DNA of 64,000 nucleotides, from the NCBI GenBank assembly GCA_965284645.1, contig OZ260106.1:4340001-4404000 (forward strand), written 5' to 3'. Source of the stretch: JAIBAJ01 sp965284645. GTDB lineage: Bacteria > Bacteroidota > Bacteroidia > JAIBAJ01. Made by a program: the position numbers and the translations under genes. This document shows positions 18,601 through 27,437 of this stretch, piece after piece. The notes under the pieces were generated by a model. That model searched no databases. It was not told where the DNA came from and saw only the letters and a list, made by a program, of their open reading frames with translations. Position 1 is the stretch's first letter; each line of letters opens with the position of its first letter.

Positions 18601-19594
18601 TCATCCCCTTTTGATACAAGGCTTGAAGTCTGTCAATGATATGTTCGTATTCTTCATCTTCTTTAACTTGAAAATCTAATACATCTTCATCGTTTTTTTC
18701 TTCATCAACAATTTTGCATAGAAAAAGCGAAAGGATTTTATTGAAAGCATTTGCGTTATCCGAAATATTGTTGTGTCGTAGAATTTCAGCAAACTTGTTG
18801 AATAAACCTTGAGAGTCTTCTAAGGATTTTAGGTTCTTCTTTTTTAAGGCTTTTAGTTCGAGTGAATAGGCATTTGCATCATCGTCAAAAATACCATTGA
18901 AATGAAAGTATAAATTGAATGACTCTTTCCAAACTTCATAAAGTTCTGCCTTGTTTTTTGCATCACGATAAAGTTTGATATTCTCTTCTTCAATTTGTTT
19001 CGTGCTTTTCTTTAAATCTTCTTCACGGTCTTTGATTTGGACGATTAAATTTTCATAGTCAAAATTCTTATCGTCATTTAGTTTTGAAGCATAAAGAACC
19101 AGGAATTTGGCGTTTTGGTCATTTGCTAAATAAGCAAACAACTGTCCACCGTGTTCTTCCATTTTCTTTCTTTCCTTTTCGTATTCTGAACCGTATGTTT
19201 TGCATTCAATAACCATTAACGACTTGCCGTCTTTTCCATAAACACAAACGTCCGATTTTCCGCCACTTGCTCCACGCCCTGAAGGATAGCGTCTTTCTAA
19301 GTGAATGTCGTTTGGTAAATAACCCTTGTTTAAAAGTCTGTCTACACACTCTAAAACAACAAAGTTTTCAGGTTGTGAAAAATTAGAGGTTGTTTTATCT
19401 CCGAGTTGAATTTGTCCATCTTCAACTCTTTCAACTGTTGTATTCTCGTCTTTGCGATACTGTATTTTTCCCTTGTTTATGTCGGCTGAAATAGTGTAGC
19501 CTTGAAGTTTATATTCTTTTGAATATTGAACTCCATTTTTGGATTTGAAGCCCAATGCTTCTAAAAATGTCTTGATATATTGATTAGCACTCAT
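15662..19594 (-). CDS. Single-chain restriction-modification enzyme (nuclease-methylase-specificity)
   Basis: 1310 residues. The N-terminal part has a PD-(D/E)XK nuclease motif (KSDVCVY...SLMVIECKTYG, near residue 130). The middle is an N6-adenine methyltransferase of HsdM type: DYACGAGHFLTESI binds S-adenosylmethionine and NPPYSVKA is the catalytic NPPY. The C-terminal third has two HsdS-like target-recognition halves (LSKISSFTENIGGLW; VKLDKVVTVQSGGTPKTG...INWLRSEI), each followed by a helical spacer. Cutting, methylation and recognition thus reside in one polypeptide, like type IIG/type I fusions. The start overlaps the upstream XRE gene by 4 bp. Hairpin elements bracket the two genes. Confidence 0.87.
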   Translation of the reverse strand: MSANQYIKTFLEALGFKSKNGVQYSKEYKLQGYTISADINKGKIQYRKDENTTVERVEDGQIQLGDKTTSNFSQPENFVVLECVDRLLNKGYLPNDIHLERRYPSGRGASGGKSDVCVYGKDGKSLMVIECKTYGSEYEKERKKMEEHGGQLFAYLANDQNAKFLVLYASKLNDDKNFDYENLIVQIKDREEDLKKSTKQIEEENIKLYRDAKNKAELYEVWKESFNLYFHFNGIFDDDANAYSLELKALKKKNLKSLEDSQGLFNKFAEILRHNNISDNANAFNKILSLFLCKIVDEEKNDEDVLDFQVKEDEEYEHIIDRLQALYQKGMKKLNEEIVYYSEKELHEIIKLYPKQTPIESIEAVFRELKYYTNNEFAFKEVHNKKLFIQNGRVLTEVIKLLQNYKFKYTSKFQVLGEFFELMLNHGVKQSEGQFFTPIPIVRYIILSLGFEKIIADKITNDEEYLLPKILDYACGAGHFLTESIEELQTVIKKYDTSKLSEELQKKFKELRKGTEWTEDYIYGIEKDYRLARTSQIACYINGDGDANIIFGDGLEEHDQLKLKKKKFDIVVANPPYSVKAFKNYLNVGKTHFGLFDNLTERSKEIEVLFIERTKQVLADKGLAGIVLPSTILTNTGVYTKAREIILRHFEVKAITELGSKTFIATGTTTVILFLKRRNDDFVKDREYIAEDVFNGVNIDNNKRYIKEKRFIELFCEHRELNLDDYIRFLKIEINNELQKTEMFTEYKTTFDNSTEINNLKTKAFFKALKPKEQEEELTKRFYNFCKSIEKEKFLYFMLCLSDGEKKPEKLDQYYIPQNTVIVRTGGEVNEQKEYLGYEFQGEKGSEGIKINQIGGKLFDETNYENPEKASTYIRAVTTGNPIPKISEQQKNNLSIYKLIDLIKFNNVDFEKKIETVATPSTPFVSKYELSKISSFTENIGGLWTGKNPPFLTVNVIRNTNFSKDGKLEYSDIASIEVEAKQFSNRTLEYGDIIVEKSGGSETQAVGRVVIFDKKETNYSFSNFTTRLRITDKKINPFYLHLILNNLYDSGYTLAIQSGASGLKNLDFNEYLKIKIPVPPIKVQEQIIKEIKAVEVREIDFVSTIKRLEKEIFRELQNQIKNKKKVKLDKVVTVQSGGTPKTGVPEYWDNGTINWLRSEICQNCYVYESDVKEKITEEGLAKSSAKLLKPNTVLMALVGATIGRVAYLTFEATTNQNVTGLYPKDENELIPKYLFYALMNDFDKNFGDRKGKFTMANLTMIKNLEIPLPTFAEQKKLVDIIEAKEKEIEAIKLSLTNIKTEKEAVLTKHL

Positions 19595-19899
19595 TTGCCT
19601 TGATTTTTTCCGTATTTAATTTTTTCTTCTGCTACTTTCATAGCATCAAGTCCAAGTTCTTCGTCTTGGATTTCGTAAACTAATTTGTCACTCAACCAAG
19701 CAATGATTACTTCATTTTTCTGCTCTTTGTAAAAGTTTGAAAGTGCCTTTACCTGTTCTCTGGTCGGCATTCTCTCGTCTCTTTCAATTTTACTTAGAAT
19801 AGTCGGATCAAGAGCTAATTCTGCACCTACTTCACGAAGTAGAAGCCCTTTGGTCTCCCGTAACTCTCTTAAAATTGTCCCTATTGTTTTCGCTTGCAT
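19591..19899 (-). CDS. XRE-family regulator of the RM gene (controller-like)
   Basis: 102 residues from the start MQAKTIGTILREL; upstream codons in the same frame belong to the hairpin and attC and are not credible. The helix-turn-helix is LRETKGLLLREVGAELALDPTILSKIERDERMPTREQV. It resembles controller proteins of restriction-modification operons, which time nuclease expression after entry into a new host. Translationally coupled to the RM gene. It probably binds just upstream of its own start; no operator could be assigned. Confidence 0.8.
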   Translation of the reverse strand: MQAKTIGTILRELRETKGLLLREVGAELALDPTILSKIERDERMPTREQVKALSNFYKEQKNEVIIAWLSDKLVYEIQDEELGLDAMKVAEEKIKYGKNQGK

Positions 19900-20000
19900 A
19901 AAAATGACTTGACAAATATTGGCAAATTTAGAAAAGATTCTTAAACTGTCAACTATAAACTTTCTTTTTTCTAACTGTCGGGTGGTGGGTGGGCTTGGGT

Positions 20001-20080
20001 GCGGTTGGGCAAATAAAATGTGCTGCAATCTGTGTCGGCTTGTGCGTTGGGTTGCAGCTCTTTTTATTTTGCGAAGGGCT
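20001..20080. repeat. Bracketing hairpin element, copy 2 (5' end of RM cassette)
   Basis: Arms 20009-20028 and 20052-20072 pair. Here the AAATGTGC side comes first and GCTCTTTTT second, so the invariant motif is circularly permuted relative to copy 1. Loop TGTGTCGGCTTGTGCG. Confidence 0.75.
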
Positions 20081-20144
20081 AGCAAATTGTCTGTCGTTTT
20101 ATTGTTCGTTTGTTGTCGGTTGTGTCGTCTTTTAGGGTTGCTGG

Positions 20145-20269
20145 TAACGTTTTCGGTGCAGAAGCCGTAAGCGAATTTACAGAAAATGTTCAAGCGAAGC
20201 ACAAAATTCAGGCTACAGAAAAATGTTAAATCGAAGCACAAAACCGCTTATGGCTTTTGCACCGTGTTA
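20145..20269 (-). repeat. attC-like site, type I
   Basis: TAAC...GTTA, 125 bp, part of 822-bp unit copy 2 (20145-20966). Confidence 0.9.
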
Positions 20270-20291
20270 GCAGCAGATTTTGTTTCTTTTG

Positions 20292-20918
20292 TCATTGTTT
20301 ATGGTTGTCCGCTAAGTTATTAAATTTTGGTTTTGAAGATAGTATTTCAATTAACAAAAGTAGGGTCAGAATAATGTCTATGGTTATTAGAATGTCTTTA
20401 GTCAATTTGGCTTTATTGTAAATTTGGATGTCAATATTTGCCAAAGTAGCTTTAGATTTGTCTGCGATGTAGCTTTTGTCAATGTTGAATTTGTATTCAC
20501 TAATTGAGTGTGAGTTTGTAGAATTAAAAAATACAATTTTATTCAGGTCGTCAAGTCCAACAGTCCAAAATTCTACTGCTCCGTCATATTCGATTCTTGT
20601 TGTTGAGCTGTCACCAGCGTTTAAAGAAGTACCTTTGTAAACAAATCTACCTATGTCGTCATAAACAGGATGGTCGTATATAGTCATATTATAGACTGTA
20701 ATTTTTTTGTCAAGCTGGTTTGTTGTCGTAACCCAAACTGGAGTTGACTCTGCGCCAATATTGTTTGCAATAAGTAAAAGCAAAAAATAAATTGTCGAAA
20801 TTAACAGAACCACAAAAGCTAATTCCTTAAATTTATTTGAACCAACTCTTCTTGCCTTAAGTCTGAGAATAATTGTCGATGTAACTAAAACTAAGATTGC
20901 AATAAGAATTGTTGTCAT
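20292..20918 (-). CDS. Three-TM membrane protein, copy 2 of 4
   Basis: Same 208-residue protein as at 6600-7226, in the same 822-bp unit with the same leader and attC. The sequence on either side is unrelated to the other copies, which shows that the whole cassette was duplicated or captured again. The function was not recognised. Confidence 0.7.
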   Translation of the reverse strand: MTTILIAILVLVTSTIILRLKARRVGSNKFKELAFVVLLISTIYFLLLLIANNIGAESTPVWVTTTNQLDKKITVYNMTIYDHPVYDDIGRFVYKGTSLNAGDSSTTRIEYDGAVEFWTVGLDDLNKIVFFNSTNSHSISEYKFNIDKSYIADKSKATLANIDIQIYNKAKLTKDILITIDIILTLLLLIEILSSKPKFNNLADNHKQ

Positions 20919-20966
20919 AATTTATGTCCGTCTGTCGTTAGTTTTGTGGTCGTCCAAATTTGCTGC

Positions 20967-21092
20967 TAACGTTTGGCGGCTTTGCGAAGAAGCGGATTTC
21001 GGAGCTCAAAACTGTCAACATAGCACAAAAGTTGATGCGAGGTAGAATGTTCAATTAACCACTGAACCCGCTTTTTTGCAAAACCGCTGTTA
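20967..21092 (-). repeat. attC-like site, type IV
   Basis: TAAC...GTTA, 126 bp. Arms GGCGGCTTTGCGAAGAAGCG and CGCTTTTTTGCAAAACCGC. Closes the 8.4-kb Hsp70 cassette. Confidence 0.87.
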
Positions 21093-21239
21093 CCTGCTGG
21101 CCTTCTGTCTGCTGTGTCGTTGTAAGCCTTGTCAATATTGAGTTTCTGTGTCATTCTCTACTGTGTTTGTCGGGCTGTGTGTCGGTGTATTTTTATTTTT
21201 TTTGAAGCGTTGGGAAATTTTTTAAAAACAATTTTTGTC

Positions 21240-21327
21240 TGCGTTGGCAAAGCAAGCTCTTTTGCAATTTTTGGTCTGTGCGTTGGCTTGTGCGAATTGC
21301 AAATGTGCTTGCTTTTAGCGTGGGCTT
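21240..21327. repeat. Bracketing hairpin element, copy 3 (3' end of Hsp70 cassette)
   Basis: Arms 21249-21269 and 21295-21315 pair over 21 positions with the same two T-T mismatches (AAGCTCTTTTGC against GCAAATGTGCTT). Loop TGTGCGTTGGCTTGTGCG. It touches the stop of the 99-residue gene. Confidence 0.75.
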
Positions 21328-21614
21328 TCCTTTGGTTTCATAAATATTGATATTATAAGTCCTATTCCTACAACTACGTCAACTATATTCCATATTTGTC
21401 TGCCAAGTGCGATTTTGAAAAACGGTTGAAATAGCAAAGCAAGTCCACCGTAAACGATCATTTCTGTTTGTCTGCCTTGTTCGTGTGCTTGATAAGCTAA
21501 AATTGCAAATCCAATTAGTCCTGCGAACCTTACAAACTGATAAAATCCGTAAGGCATATCCGCTAAACAGAGAAAAAATAGAATCGCTAAAATTATTTTG
21601 ATTGCGTTACTCAT
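21315..21614 (-). CDS. DUF6804-like small membrane protein
   Basis: 99 residues with four hydrophobic stretches (AIKIILAILFFLCLADMPYGFYQFVRFAGLIGFAILAY, then MIVYGGLALLFQPFF and VVVGIGLIISIF). The ADMPYGFYQFVRF segment recalls DUF6804 proteins, from memory. It overlaps the TerB-like gene by 8 bp and is the last gene of the Hsp70 operon. Probably an inner-membrane part of the system or a passenger. Confidence 0.65.
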   Translation of the reverse strand: MSNAIKIILAILFFLCLADMPYGFYQFVRFAGLIGFAILAYQAHEQGRQTEMIVYGGLALLFQPFFKIALGRQIWNIVDVVVGIGLIISIFMKPKESPR

Positions 21615-22137
21615 CTTTCTTCAAATCGTCAAGTGAACTGGTGTCAATACTGATTAACTCAAACTGCGGTAATTCAGCCGCTTCCAAATATTGGTTCGTT
21701 ATCTTGTCAAGGAAAGATTCGGTTACAATGTCTTCCTCTAAAAACTGCTCAATGTCTGGAAACACTGCCAAAATTTTATCATCACTAACTTTCAGTCTGT
21801 GTCTGATATTCTTAAAAAACTTGATTTCAGAATATTCAATTTGCTCGTCTGCTTTAATTGTCTGAATAGCAAAATCAATTAAAGTCAATTCTTCTTGCTC
21901 GGTTAAAGTAGATTTTCCTAACAAGTCAAAATAATAAGAAATGAACTCTTTGCCTCTTGTGTTAATCTTACTTACAAGTGAGTTAATTTCTTCTTGAAAA
22001 TTGAAGTCTTTAAATAATGGCGATTTTTCACACATTGATTTAATGAGGGCAATTTCTCTATTGTCAATATGCCCGTCAGATGCCATACAGCAAAAGGCTG
22101 ATTTAAGTAACAGTTTGTCAAAGCTAATTGTGTCCAT
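21607..22137 (-). CDS. TerB-like protein
   Basis: 176 residues. KLLLKSAFCCMASDGHIDNREIALIKSMC near the start is the typical TerB first helical repeat with an acidic D-G-H-I-D turn. A second related half follows (LIDFAIQTIKADEQIEYSEIKFFKNIRHRL, with K-A-D-E-Q-I-E-Y). TerB domains are all-helical metal-binding modules found in tellurite-resistance and phage-defence gene sets. It lies between the kinase-AAA gene (11 bp gap) and the DUF6804-like gene, so it is probably part of one complex. Confidence 0.8.
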   Translation of the reverse strand: MDTISFDKLLLKSAFCCMASDGHIDNREIALIKSMCEKSPLFKDFNFQEEINSLVSKINTRGKEFISYYFDLLGKSTLTEQEELTLIDFAIQTIKADEQIEYSEIKFFKNIRHRLKVSDDKILAVFPDIEQFLEEDIVTESFLDKITNQYLEAAELPQFELISIDTSSLDDLKKDE

Positions 22138-22148
22138 ATTTTTTTGTA

Positions 22149-23957
22149 TTAAGGTTTAAAACCAATTCTTGGTCGTTCATTTTTTTGTTCTGTTTCTTCG
22201 GAATTCATTTTTGCCCTTACTGTTTCGTATTTCTGCAACTCGTGAAGCGGAACAGAAGGCTTTGTATTCTTTATAATATTTTCCAAAATCTGCATTGTAA
22301 TTCTTGATTTTTCTTTGAGTGCTAAACGTGAAGCTTCATTAACCAAAAATTCAATATCTGATGAAACATAGTTTGCTGTCAATGTTGAAAGTCGGTCATA
22401 GTCCATACCAAAGTCAAGCGGTCTGTTTTTTAAATACATTTCAAACATTGCTTTACGTGCCTCAAAGTCTGGCGGTGGCAAATAAAATTTCTTGTCCAAA
22501 CGACCTGCTCTTAGCATTGCAGGGTCTATCATATCAGGATAGTTAGTTGCTCCGATTATAAAAATTCCTTTTTCACCAGTTCTGTCCATTTGAGCCAACA
22601 TTTCATTTACTGCACTTTTCGCCATTTCGTGAGCATCGCTGTCACGGTTTGGCAATAGCTCATTTATTTCATCTATGAAAATGATTGTCGGTGCATTCTT
22701 TTCGGCTTCTTCAAACATTTTAGCAATGTTTTCCTGTGTTGCATTTATAAACCTGCTTTTCAAAGTTGAAGGTGTCGCCAACATAAAATTAAAGCCTACT
22801 TCTTCGGCAAAGTGTTTGGCAAAGAATGTTTTTCCGCAACCTGGTGGACCGTATAAAAGCATTCCGTTAGGAATGGTAACGCCATACTTTGCATATTCTT
22901 CGGGTTTGTGTAAAGCATCAATTACATCTAATTGCAATTGTGCTTTCAATTCTTTCATTCCTGCAATAGCATCAAATCCTTTCCCCTTGGCTTTTTGCGT
23001 TTTTATCTTTTTCTCGTCCTTTTCGTCTGACTTAACTTTTTGAACGGTGTCAACATCTTTAATTTCAATTTCTCCATTTAATGCTTGGGTAAATTCATTG
23101 GCGGATTGAAAGCGGTTTTCGGGGTCGTTCTGCAAAGCCTTTTTTAAAACCTTTAAAACTGTTTCATCAAAATCAACAATATCTTCTGAAACTTTTGGAA
23201 ATGAAATTGGTTTTTTTCGTTCCTCAATTATTACATCCTCTGCTTTTGTTCTATCTGCTTTAAATTTTGAAATGTCTTTGAACCAAGGTGGCATTCCGAA
23301 AAGCAAATGATACATTAATGCACCAACCGAAAACAAATCTGATTGAGGAGAATAAAAACTATTGAAGCATTCCGATGCTACATAGTTCAAATTCAACCCT
23401 TCTTTGTTATATGCCTTTGAAGACTGATGAAATGAACGGGCAAAACCAAAATCTATAATTTTAGCTTGTGGAATATCGCCCGATAAATCAAGCATAATGT
23501 TTTGAGGTGTGATTTCATTATGAATAATTGGTTCGGGCAAACTGTGTAAATAATTTAGACCGTTTAAAACAGCCGAAATAATTTGCTTTAAATCGTAAAC
23601 AGATTCAATTTTCTCACGACTTATTTTTTCAGCCAAAGTTTCACCTGCTATGAAATTAAGCACCAAAAAACCAAACTTCTTGCCTTCAAAAATCAGTTCT
23701 CCACTGTCTTTGTATGAAACAATGTTTGGATGCTTGATTGATTTTAGAAATTCAATTTCAAGCAAGTTGTTTTCACTGTCAAAAGCCGAACGGTGAAGTT
23801 TTGCATAATTAAACAGTTTAAGGAAATAGAGTTTCCCGTCTTTACCTTTTACTCTGTAAGTTTCAGCATTACTGCCTTGCTTAATAAAAAGCATAACAGA
23901 ATACTTTTCATTAACTGAAAAATTTTTGGGTAGTATGCCTTGTTTTTGAATATCCAT
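22149..23957 (-). CDS. Protein kinase-AAA ATPase fusion
   Basis: 602 residues. Residues ~15-290 are a Ser/Thr kinase fold: lysine in LYFLKLF, catalytic loop IIHNEITPQNIML with Glu in place of the HRD aspartate, and metal-binding DFG in KIIDFGFARSF. Altered HRD means activity may be weak or unusual. Residues ~335-580 are an AAA+ ATPase of FtsH/Cdc48 type: GPPGCGKT Walker A, TIIFIDEIN Walker B, GATNYPDMIDPAMLRAGRLDKK with arginine fingers. A charged lysine-rich linker (KSDEKDEKKIKTQKAKGKG) joins them. No protease domain is attached. It follows the Hsp70-like gene by 24 bp. An unfolding or remodelling role controlled by phosphorylation is inferred. Confidence 0.85.
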   Translation of the reverse strand: MDIQKQGILPKNFSVNEKYSVMLFIKQGSNAETYRVKGKDGKLYFLKLFNYAKLHRSAFDSENNLLEIEFLKSIKHPNIVSYKDSGELIFEGKKFGFLVLNFIAGETLAEKISREKIESVYDLKQIISAVLNGLNYLHSLPEPIIHNEITPQNIMLDLSGDIPQAKIIDFGFARSFHQSSKAYNKEGLNLNYVASECFNSFYSPQSDLFSVGALMYHLLFGMPPWFKDISKFKADRTKAEDVIIEERKKPISFPKVSEDIVDFDETVLKVLKKALQNDPENRFQSANEFTQALNGEIEIKDVDTVQKVKSDEKDEKKIKTQKAKGKGFDAIAGMKELKAQLQLDVIDALHKPEEYAKYGVTIPNGMLLYGPPGCGKTFFAKHFAEEVGFNFMLATPSTLKSRFINATQENIAKMFEEAEKNAPTIIFIDEINELLPNRDSDAHEMAKSAVNEMLAQMDRTGEKGIFIIGATNYPDMIDPAMLRAGRLDKKFYLPPPDFEARKAMFEMYLKNRPLDFGMDYDRLSTLTANYVSSDIEFLVNEASRLALKEKSRITMQILENIIKNTKPSVPLHELQKYETVRAKMNSEETEQKNERPRIGFKP

Positions 23958-23981
23958 TTTAACGAGTAAAAATTTGAGTTA

Positions 23982-26513
23982 TTAACCTAATGTGTCTTTT
24001 GGTTTTTCATCATCAGGCATTAATGCGATTAACTGAACTAAAATATTTCTGATACCGCCTGTATTTCCAGCAGTAGCCATCTGTAAACCTTGGTTACACA
24101 ATTGCCTTGCTTTGTTTCGGTCTTTCCAATGGTAAGAATTAAAGTCGCTGTCAATGTGTTTCAAAAATTGAACATCCATTGCGTTGCCTGTAACAGCATT
24201 ACGCAAATTGAAATCTAAAGAGCCAATTTCACTAATGAGGTGTTTCGCTTCCTTGGTGTTTTTGTCCTTTATAACTTGCTCAATAGTTTTCTTGTATTCT
24301 TGAATGTGGGCTTCAACTTTGTCCATATTCAAATCGTCATCATCACTATTGGCTTTTATCTTTTCTATTAAATCTTCCAACTCATAGAAAGCATCTTTTA
24401 GTTCTTGCTCAACCTTTGGCCATTCAGCAACTTTTTCAGCACTATCTAATTTCAAAAGTTCTTTTCGCAAGCCATCAAGTATTTTCATTTTCCCGTCTGC
24501 ACTTCCTTTTTCGTTTTCTAATTGTTCCTCAAGAACGTCTAATTTTTCTGAAACATCACTGGCGTTAACCTTTTGTGCTGTGCGTTTTGCTTTTGAAATC
24601 TCTTTGGTCAGCAACTCTTCAGTTGGTGGCTCAGTTTGTTTTATTTCTATTTCTAATTCCTCTGTGTGATTTAATAAAGGAAAGTAAGCGGTGAACTTCA
24701 TCAATTGCGACCTGTCAACTTTTATGGTTATATCCACATCGCTACCTTCGGGCAACAATGCAGGCAAACTTTCGCCTGTAATTATTACTTCCGTAATAAA
24801 ATTGTTTAAAACTGGATTCGTTCCTTCTGCATTAAAATCTCCTTGATAAATTGGAATACGAATAATGTCTTTAATCATTCCGGGTCTGATTGCACTTCTT
24901 GTTTTCAAACCATTGATTACACCTGTTGCAGGAACTTTTTTGCTTTTCTCTAATCCTTTTACTGGCAGAAACAAATCTTTGCCTTCGGTGTGAAAAAACT
25001 TTGCAATTCCAATATGATAGGGTAGAACTTGCATTCCATCAAGTCCGCCAATTCCTTGTAAAATACTAAATTGGTGCGGTTGGCATTCTAATTTATTACC
25101 TGCTTCATCATAAACATTTATTTCAAAGGAGTTGGAACGACCTTCAACTAATAGCACATCAACAATTGTTGCTTTTTCGCCAATTAGTTTTTTACCACTT
25201 GACCAAGCACCATCAAAACGAACTACATCAGCATAAATCTTTTCAGGAAAAGTGCCAGTTGTCTTTTCTTTTAGCACTTTCAAGTTTACCATTTCGTCTA
25301 ATTCAACGGTGGTAGCTTCGTATTTAATATCAAGTTGAAGTTTGGTTTTATCTCTTGTGGTTTCTTTTACTTCGTCTGATACTGAAATTGTAGAAGCAAA
25401 TAAAGCCGCACCTTTTGCAACTACTGTCATTGGGTCAACAGAAGTATCAACTTTGTCTGTGATTTGCTCTTTGAGCATTCTGCGAAGGATTGGCGAATAA
25501 GTCGGACCCCCAACCAAAATCAATGCTCCAAGGTCTGAACCTTTTAAGTTGTTACGCTTTAATAACTCCTTTGTAATGTCAATGGCTTTCTGAAAAATAG
25601 GAGCAACAACATTTTCCATATCTTTTTGAGTTACCAAAACATCAATTTCAGGCTCGTCTCCGTTATCGTCCTCAAAAGGCAGGTCGCCTAAGTTTGAAAG
25701 AATATTATGCGAATCTTTGAACGATAACTGAATTTTAGCTTCTTCAGCAAAGAATTTAACTGCGTTTCGTAAAATTTCCTTTTTATCGGTATCCTCTAAA
25801 ACACTATCAATAGCATAATTCTGTTGCAGATTTGGAATGATAATTTGGTCAACAATTGCTTCATCCAAGTTTTTACCACCAAGCCAGTTATCTCCATCGG
25901 TATCTTTAACAGCTAAAATTCCTTCTTCCGCTTTTATTAACGCTGCATCAAAAGTTCCACCCCCAAAGTCAAAAACCAACCAAAAACCGTCTTTGCTTTT
26001 TGAACCAAGACCATAAGCAGTGGCGGCAGCCACTGGTTCTTGCAATAGTTCAATATGTTTAAAACCTGCAAGTTTAGCCGCTTGCATTGTTGCTTCATTT
26101 TGCGGATTTAAAAACTTTGCAGGAACTGTAATTACAATTGAAGAAATGTTTTCATCCTGAACAAATGACTTTAATTTCTTTAGAATTTCAGAGGACAATT
26201 CTTCTGATGAAAAGCTCTTACTCATATTTGAACATTCGTAAGAATGGGTTGTTCCCATTGTCCGCTTGAACTCTATAAACGTATTGGTTTTCCCTTTTTC
26301 AAAAGTCTTTAATGCTCTTGTGTTGTCATTCTTCATTACGTTGAAAGCAGTATCTCCCACAAGAATATCCTGCCTTTTATTAAAGTGAATACAAGACGGC
26401 ACAGTATCTTTTAATGTGTCCGATTTTTTAATGGTCGGAACTCCGTTTTCCATTCTCGCTATTGCTGAATTGGTTGTTCCTAAGTCAATGCCGTAGTCAA
26501 TTTTATTTCTCAT
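23982..26513 (-). CDS. Hsp70-like chaperone with long C-terminal extension
   Basis: 843 residues, longer than DnaK (~640). The ATPase domain (1-385) shows YGIDLGTTNSAIARMENG, LLQEPVAAATAYGL, LVFDFGGGTFDAALI and ALILVGGPTYSPILRRML, all standard Hsp70 nucleotide motifs. The middle (~395-620) corresponds to a diverged beta substrate domain. The C-terminal ~200 residues are charged helices (LDVLEEQLENEKGSADGKM) instead of a DnaK lid with EEVD. It sits with a GrpE-like membrane protein and a kinase-AAA, so it is probably a dedicated chaperone of this system, not the housekeeping DnaK. Confidence 0.85.
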   Translation of the reverse strand: MRNKIDYGIDLGTTNSAIARMENGVPTIKKSDTLKDTVPSCIHFNKRQDILVGDTAFNVMKNDNTRALKTFEKGKTNTFIEFKRTMGTTHSYECSNMSKSFSSEELSSEILKKLKSFVQDENISSIVITVPAKFLNPQNEATMQAAKLAGFKHIELLQEPVAAATAYGLGSKSKDGFWLVFDFGGGTFDAALIKAEEGILAVKDTDGDNWLGGKNLDEAIVDQIIIPNLQQNYAIDSVLEDTDKKEILRNAVKFFAEEAKIQLSFKDSHNILSNLGDLPFEDDNGDEPEIDVLVTQKDMENVVAPIFQKAIDITKELLKRNNLKGSDLGALILVGGPTYSPILRRMLKEQITDKVDTSVDPMTVVAKGAALFASTISVSDEVKETTRDKTKLQLDIKYEATTVELDEMVNLKVLKEKTTGTFPEKIYADVVRFDGAWSSGKKLIGEKATIVDVLLVEGRSNSFEINVYDEAGNKLECQPHQFSILQGIGGLDGMQVLPYHIGIAKFFHTEGKDLFLPVKGLEKSKKVPATGVINGLKTRSAIRPGMIKDIIRIPIYQGDFNAEGTNPVLNNFITEVIITGESLPALLPEGSDVDITIKVDRSQLMKFTAYFPLLNHTEELEIEIKQTEPPTEELLTKEISKAKRTAQKVNASDVSEKLDVLEEQLENEKGSADGKMKILDGLRKELLKLDSAEKVAEWPKVEQELKDAFYELEDLIEKIKANSDDDDLNMDKVEAHIQEYKKTIEQVIKDKNTKEAKHLISEIGSLDFNLRNAVTGNAMDVQFLKHIDSDFNSYHWKDRNKARQLCNQGLQMATAGNTGGIRNILVQLIALMPDDEKPKDTLG

Positions 26514-26534
26514 ACTTTGAAATTGTTTTATTGT

Positions 26535-27437
26535 TTAGTAGCCAACAGAAACTTCTATTTGGGCTGTTTGAATCATTTTATCGTTATAGTTTACTTGTGG
26601 AATTAGAATTTTTGATATTATCTCTGAACCCTTTTCCAAATTTTCATCAGGAATTGAACTGGTTACAATTACTTTCATCCCTTGATGAAACTGTTTGCCC
26701 AACAATTCAGGCATTTCATAACCATTGGCAGAAAGATTGTCTTTCAATTTGCCAACTGATGCTTGTAACTGTTTCAAGCCTTTTGTTTTTGAATCCATCA
26801 GATTGATGTTTCTTTCAATTAGATTGATTTCACTTGCAACTTTCAATGCTAATGAATGGTCAGGCTCTGCATTTGGCGTGGCTTGTAAAGTTGTTTTCTG
26901 TTGCTCAATTAAATGCAATTGAGAATCCATCAATTCAGTTTGCTTGCCAAACTCTTTTACCAAACTTTCCTCAATAGATGATTTGGTTTTGCTCAACTGG
27001 TCAATAAAATCTGTTTTGTCGGTTTGTTGTCTTTTGCTCAATAGCCAATATAAAAGTCCTGAAAGCAGGATTGCTGAAAGCACTCCGATAATTCCGTAAA
27101 GAGAATTTTTGCTTAGTGATTCAGAAACTTCGGTGATTTTACCTTCGTTTTTGTCGCCTGTTTCCTTGATTTGAATTCCAAGTTGATTTGCAGTTTGGGT
27201 AATAGCGTTGCTATTATCCTGTGATTTTGTTCTTAAACTGTCAATGCTTTTGTAAGCATTTGAAAGTTTAGAATTTAAAGTTCCAATTTCAGATTTCAGT
27301 TTGCTGTTTTCTGATTGAAGTGAATTTACCTTTTGTGTCAAAGGCTTTATTTCCTTTTCTAAATCTTCTTGCGTTACTTGTGCAAAAGCACCAAGGGAAG
27401 AAAATAGAATTATTGCGAGTGTTATTTGTCGTTTCAT
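26535..27437 (-). CDS. Transmembrane GrpE-like protein with periplasmic coiled coil
   Basis: 300 residues. A signal sequence (MKRQITLAIILFSSLGAFAQ) precedes a periplasmic coiled coil (EIKPLTQKVNSLQSENSKLK, to about 105), then a membrane segment (LYGIIGVLSAILLSGLLYWLL, ~112-132), a second helical region and a C-terminal domain ending ISKILIPQVNYNDKMIQTAQIEVSVGY. That end resembles the GrpE beta domain, the Hsp70 nucleotide-exchange module. It could relay an envelope signal to the Hsp70 gene product encoded next to it. Start and stop overlap the upstream gene at 27437. The GrpE relation is by eye and needs a profile search. Confidence 0.65.
   Translation of the reverse strand: MKRQITLAIILFSSLGAFAQVTQEDLEKEIKPLTQKVNSLQSENSKLKSEIGTLNSKLSNAYKSIDSLRTKSQDNSNAITQTANQLGIQIKETGDKNEGKITEVSESLSKNSLYGIIGVLSAILLSGLLYWLLSKRQQTDKTDFIDQLSKTKSSIEESLVKEFGKQTELMDSQLHLIEQQKTTLQATPNAEPDHSLALKVASEINLIERNINLMDSKTKGLKQLQASVGKLKDNLSANGYEMPELLGKQFHQGMKVIVTSSIPDENLEKGSEIISKILIPQVNYNDKMIQTAQIEVSVGY

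Noticed and set aside
19900..20241. N-terminal extension of the XRE gene (114 residues)
   Set aside because: It crosses the bracketing hairpin and the attC; the ATG at 19899 fits the family length.
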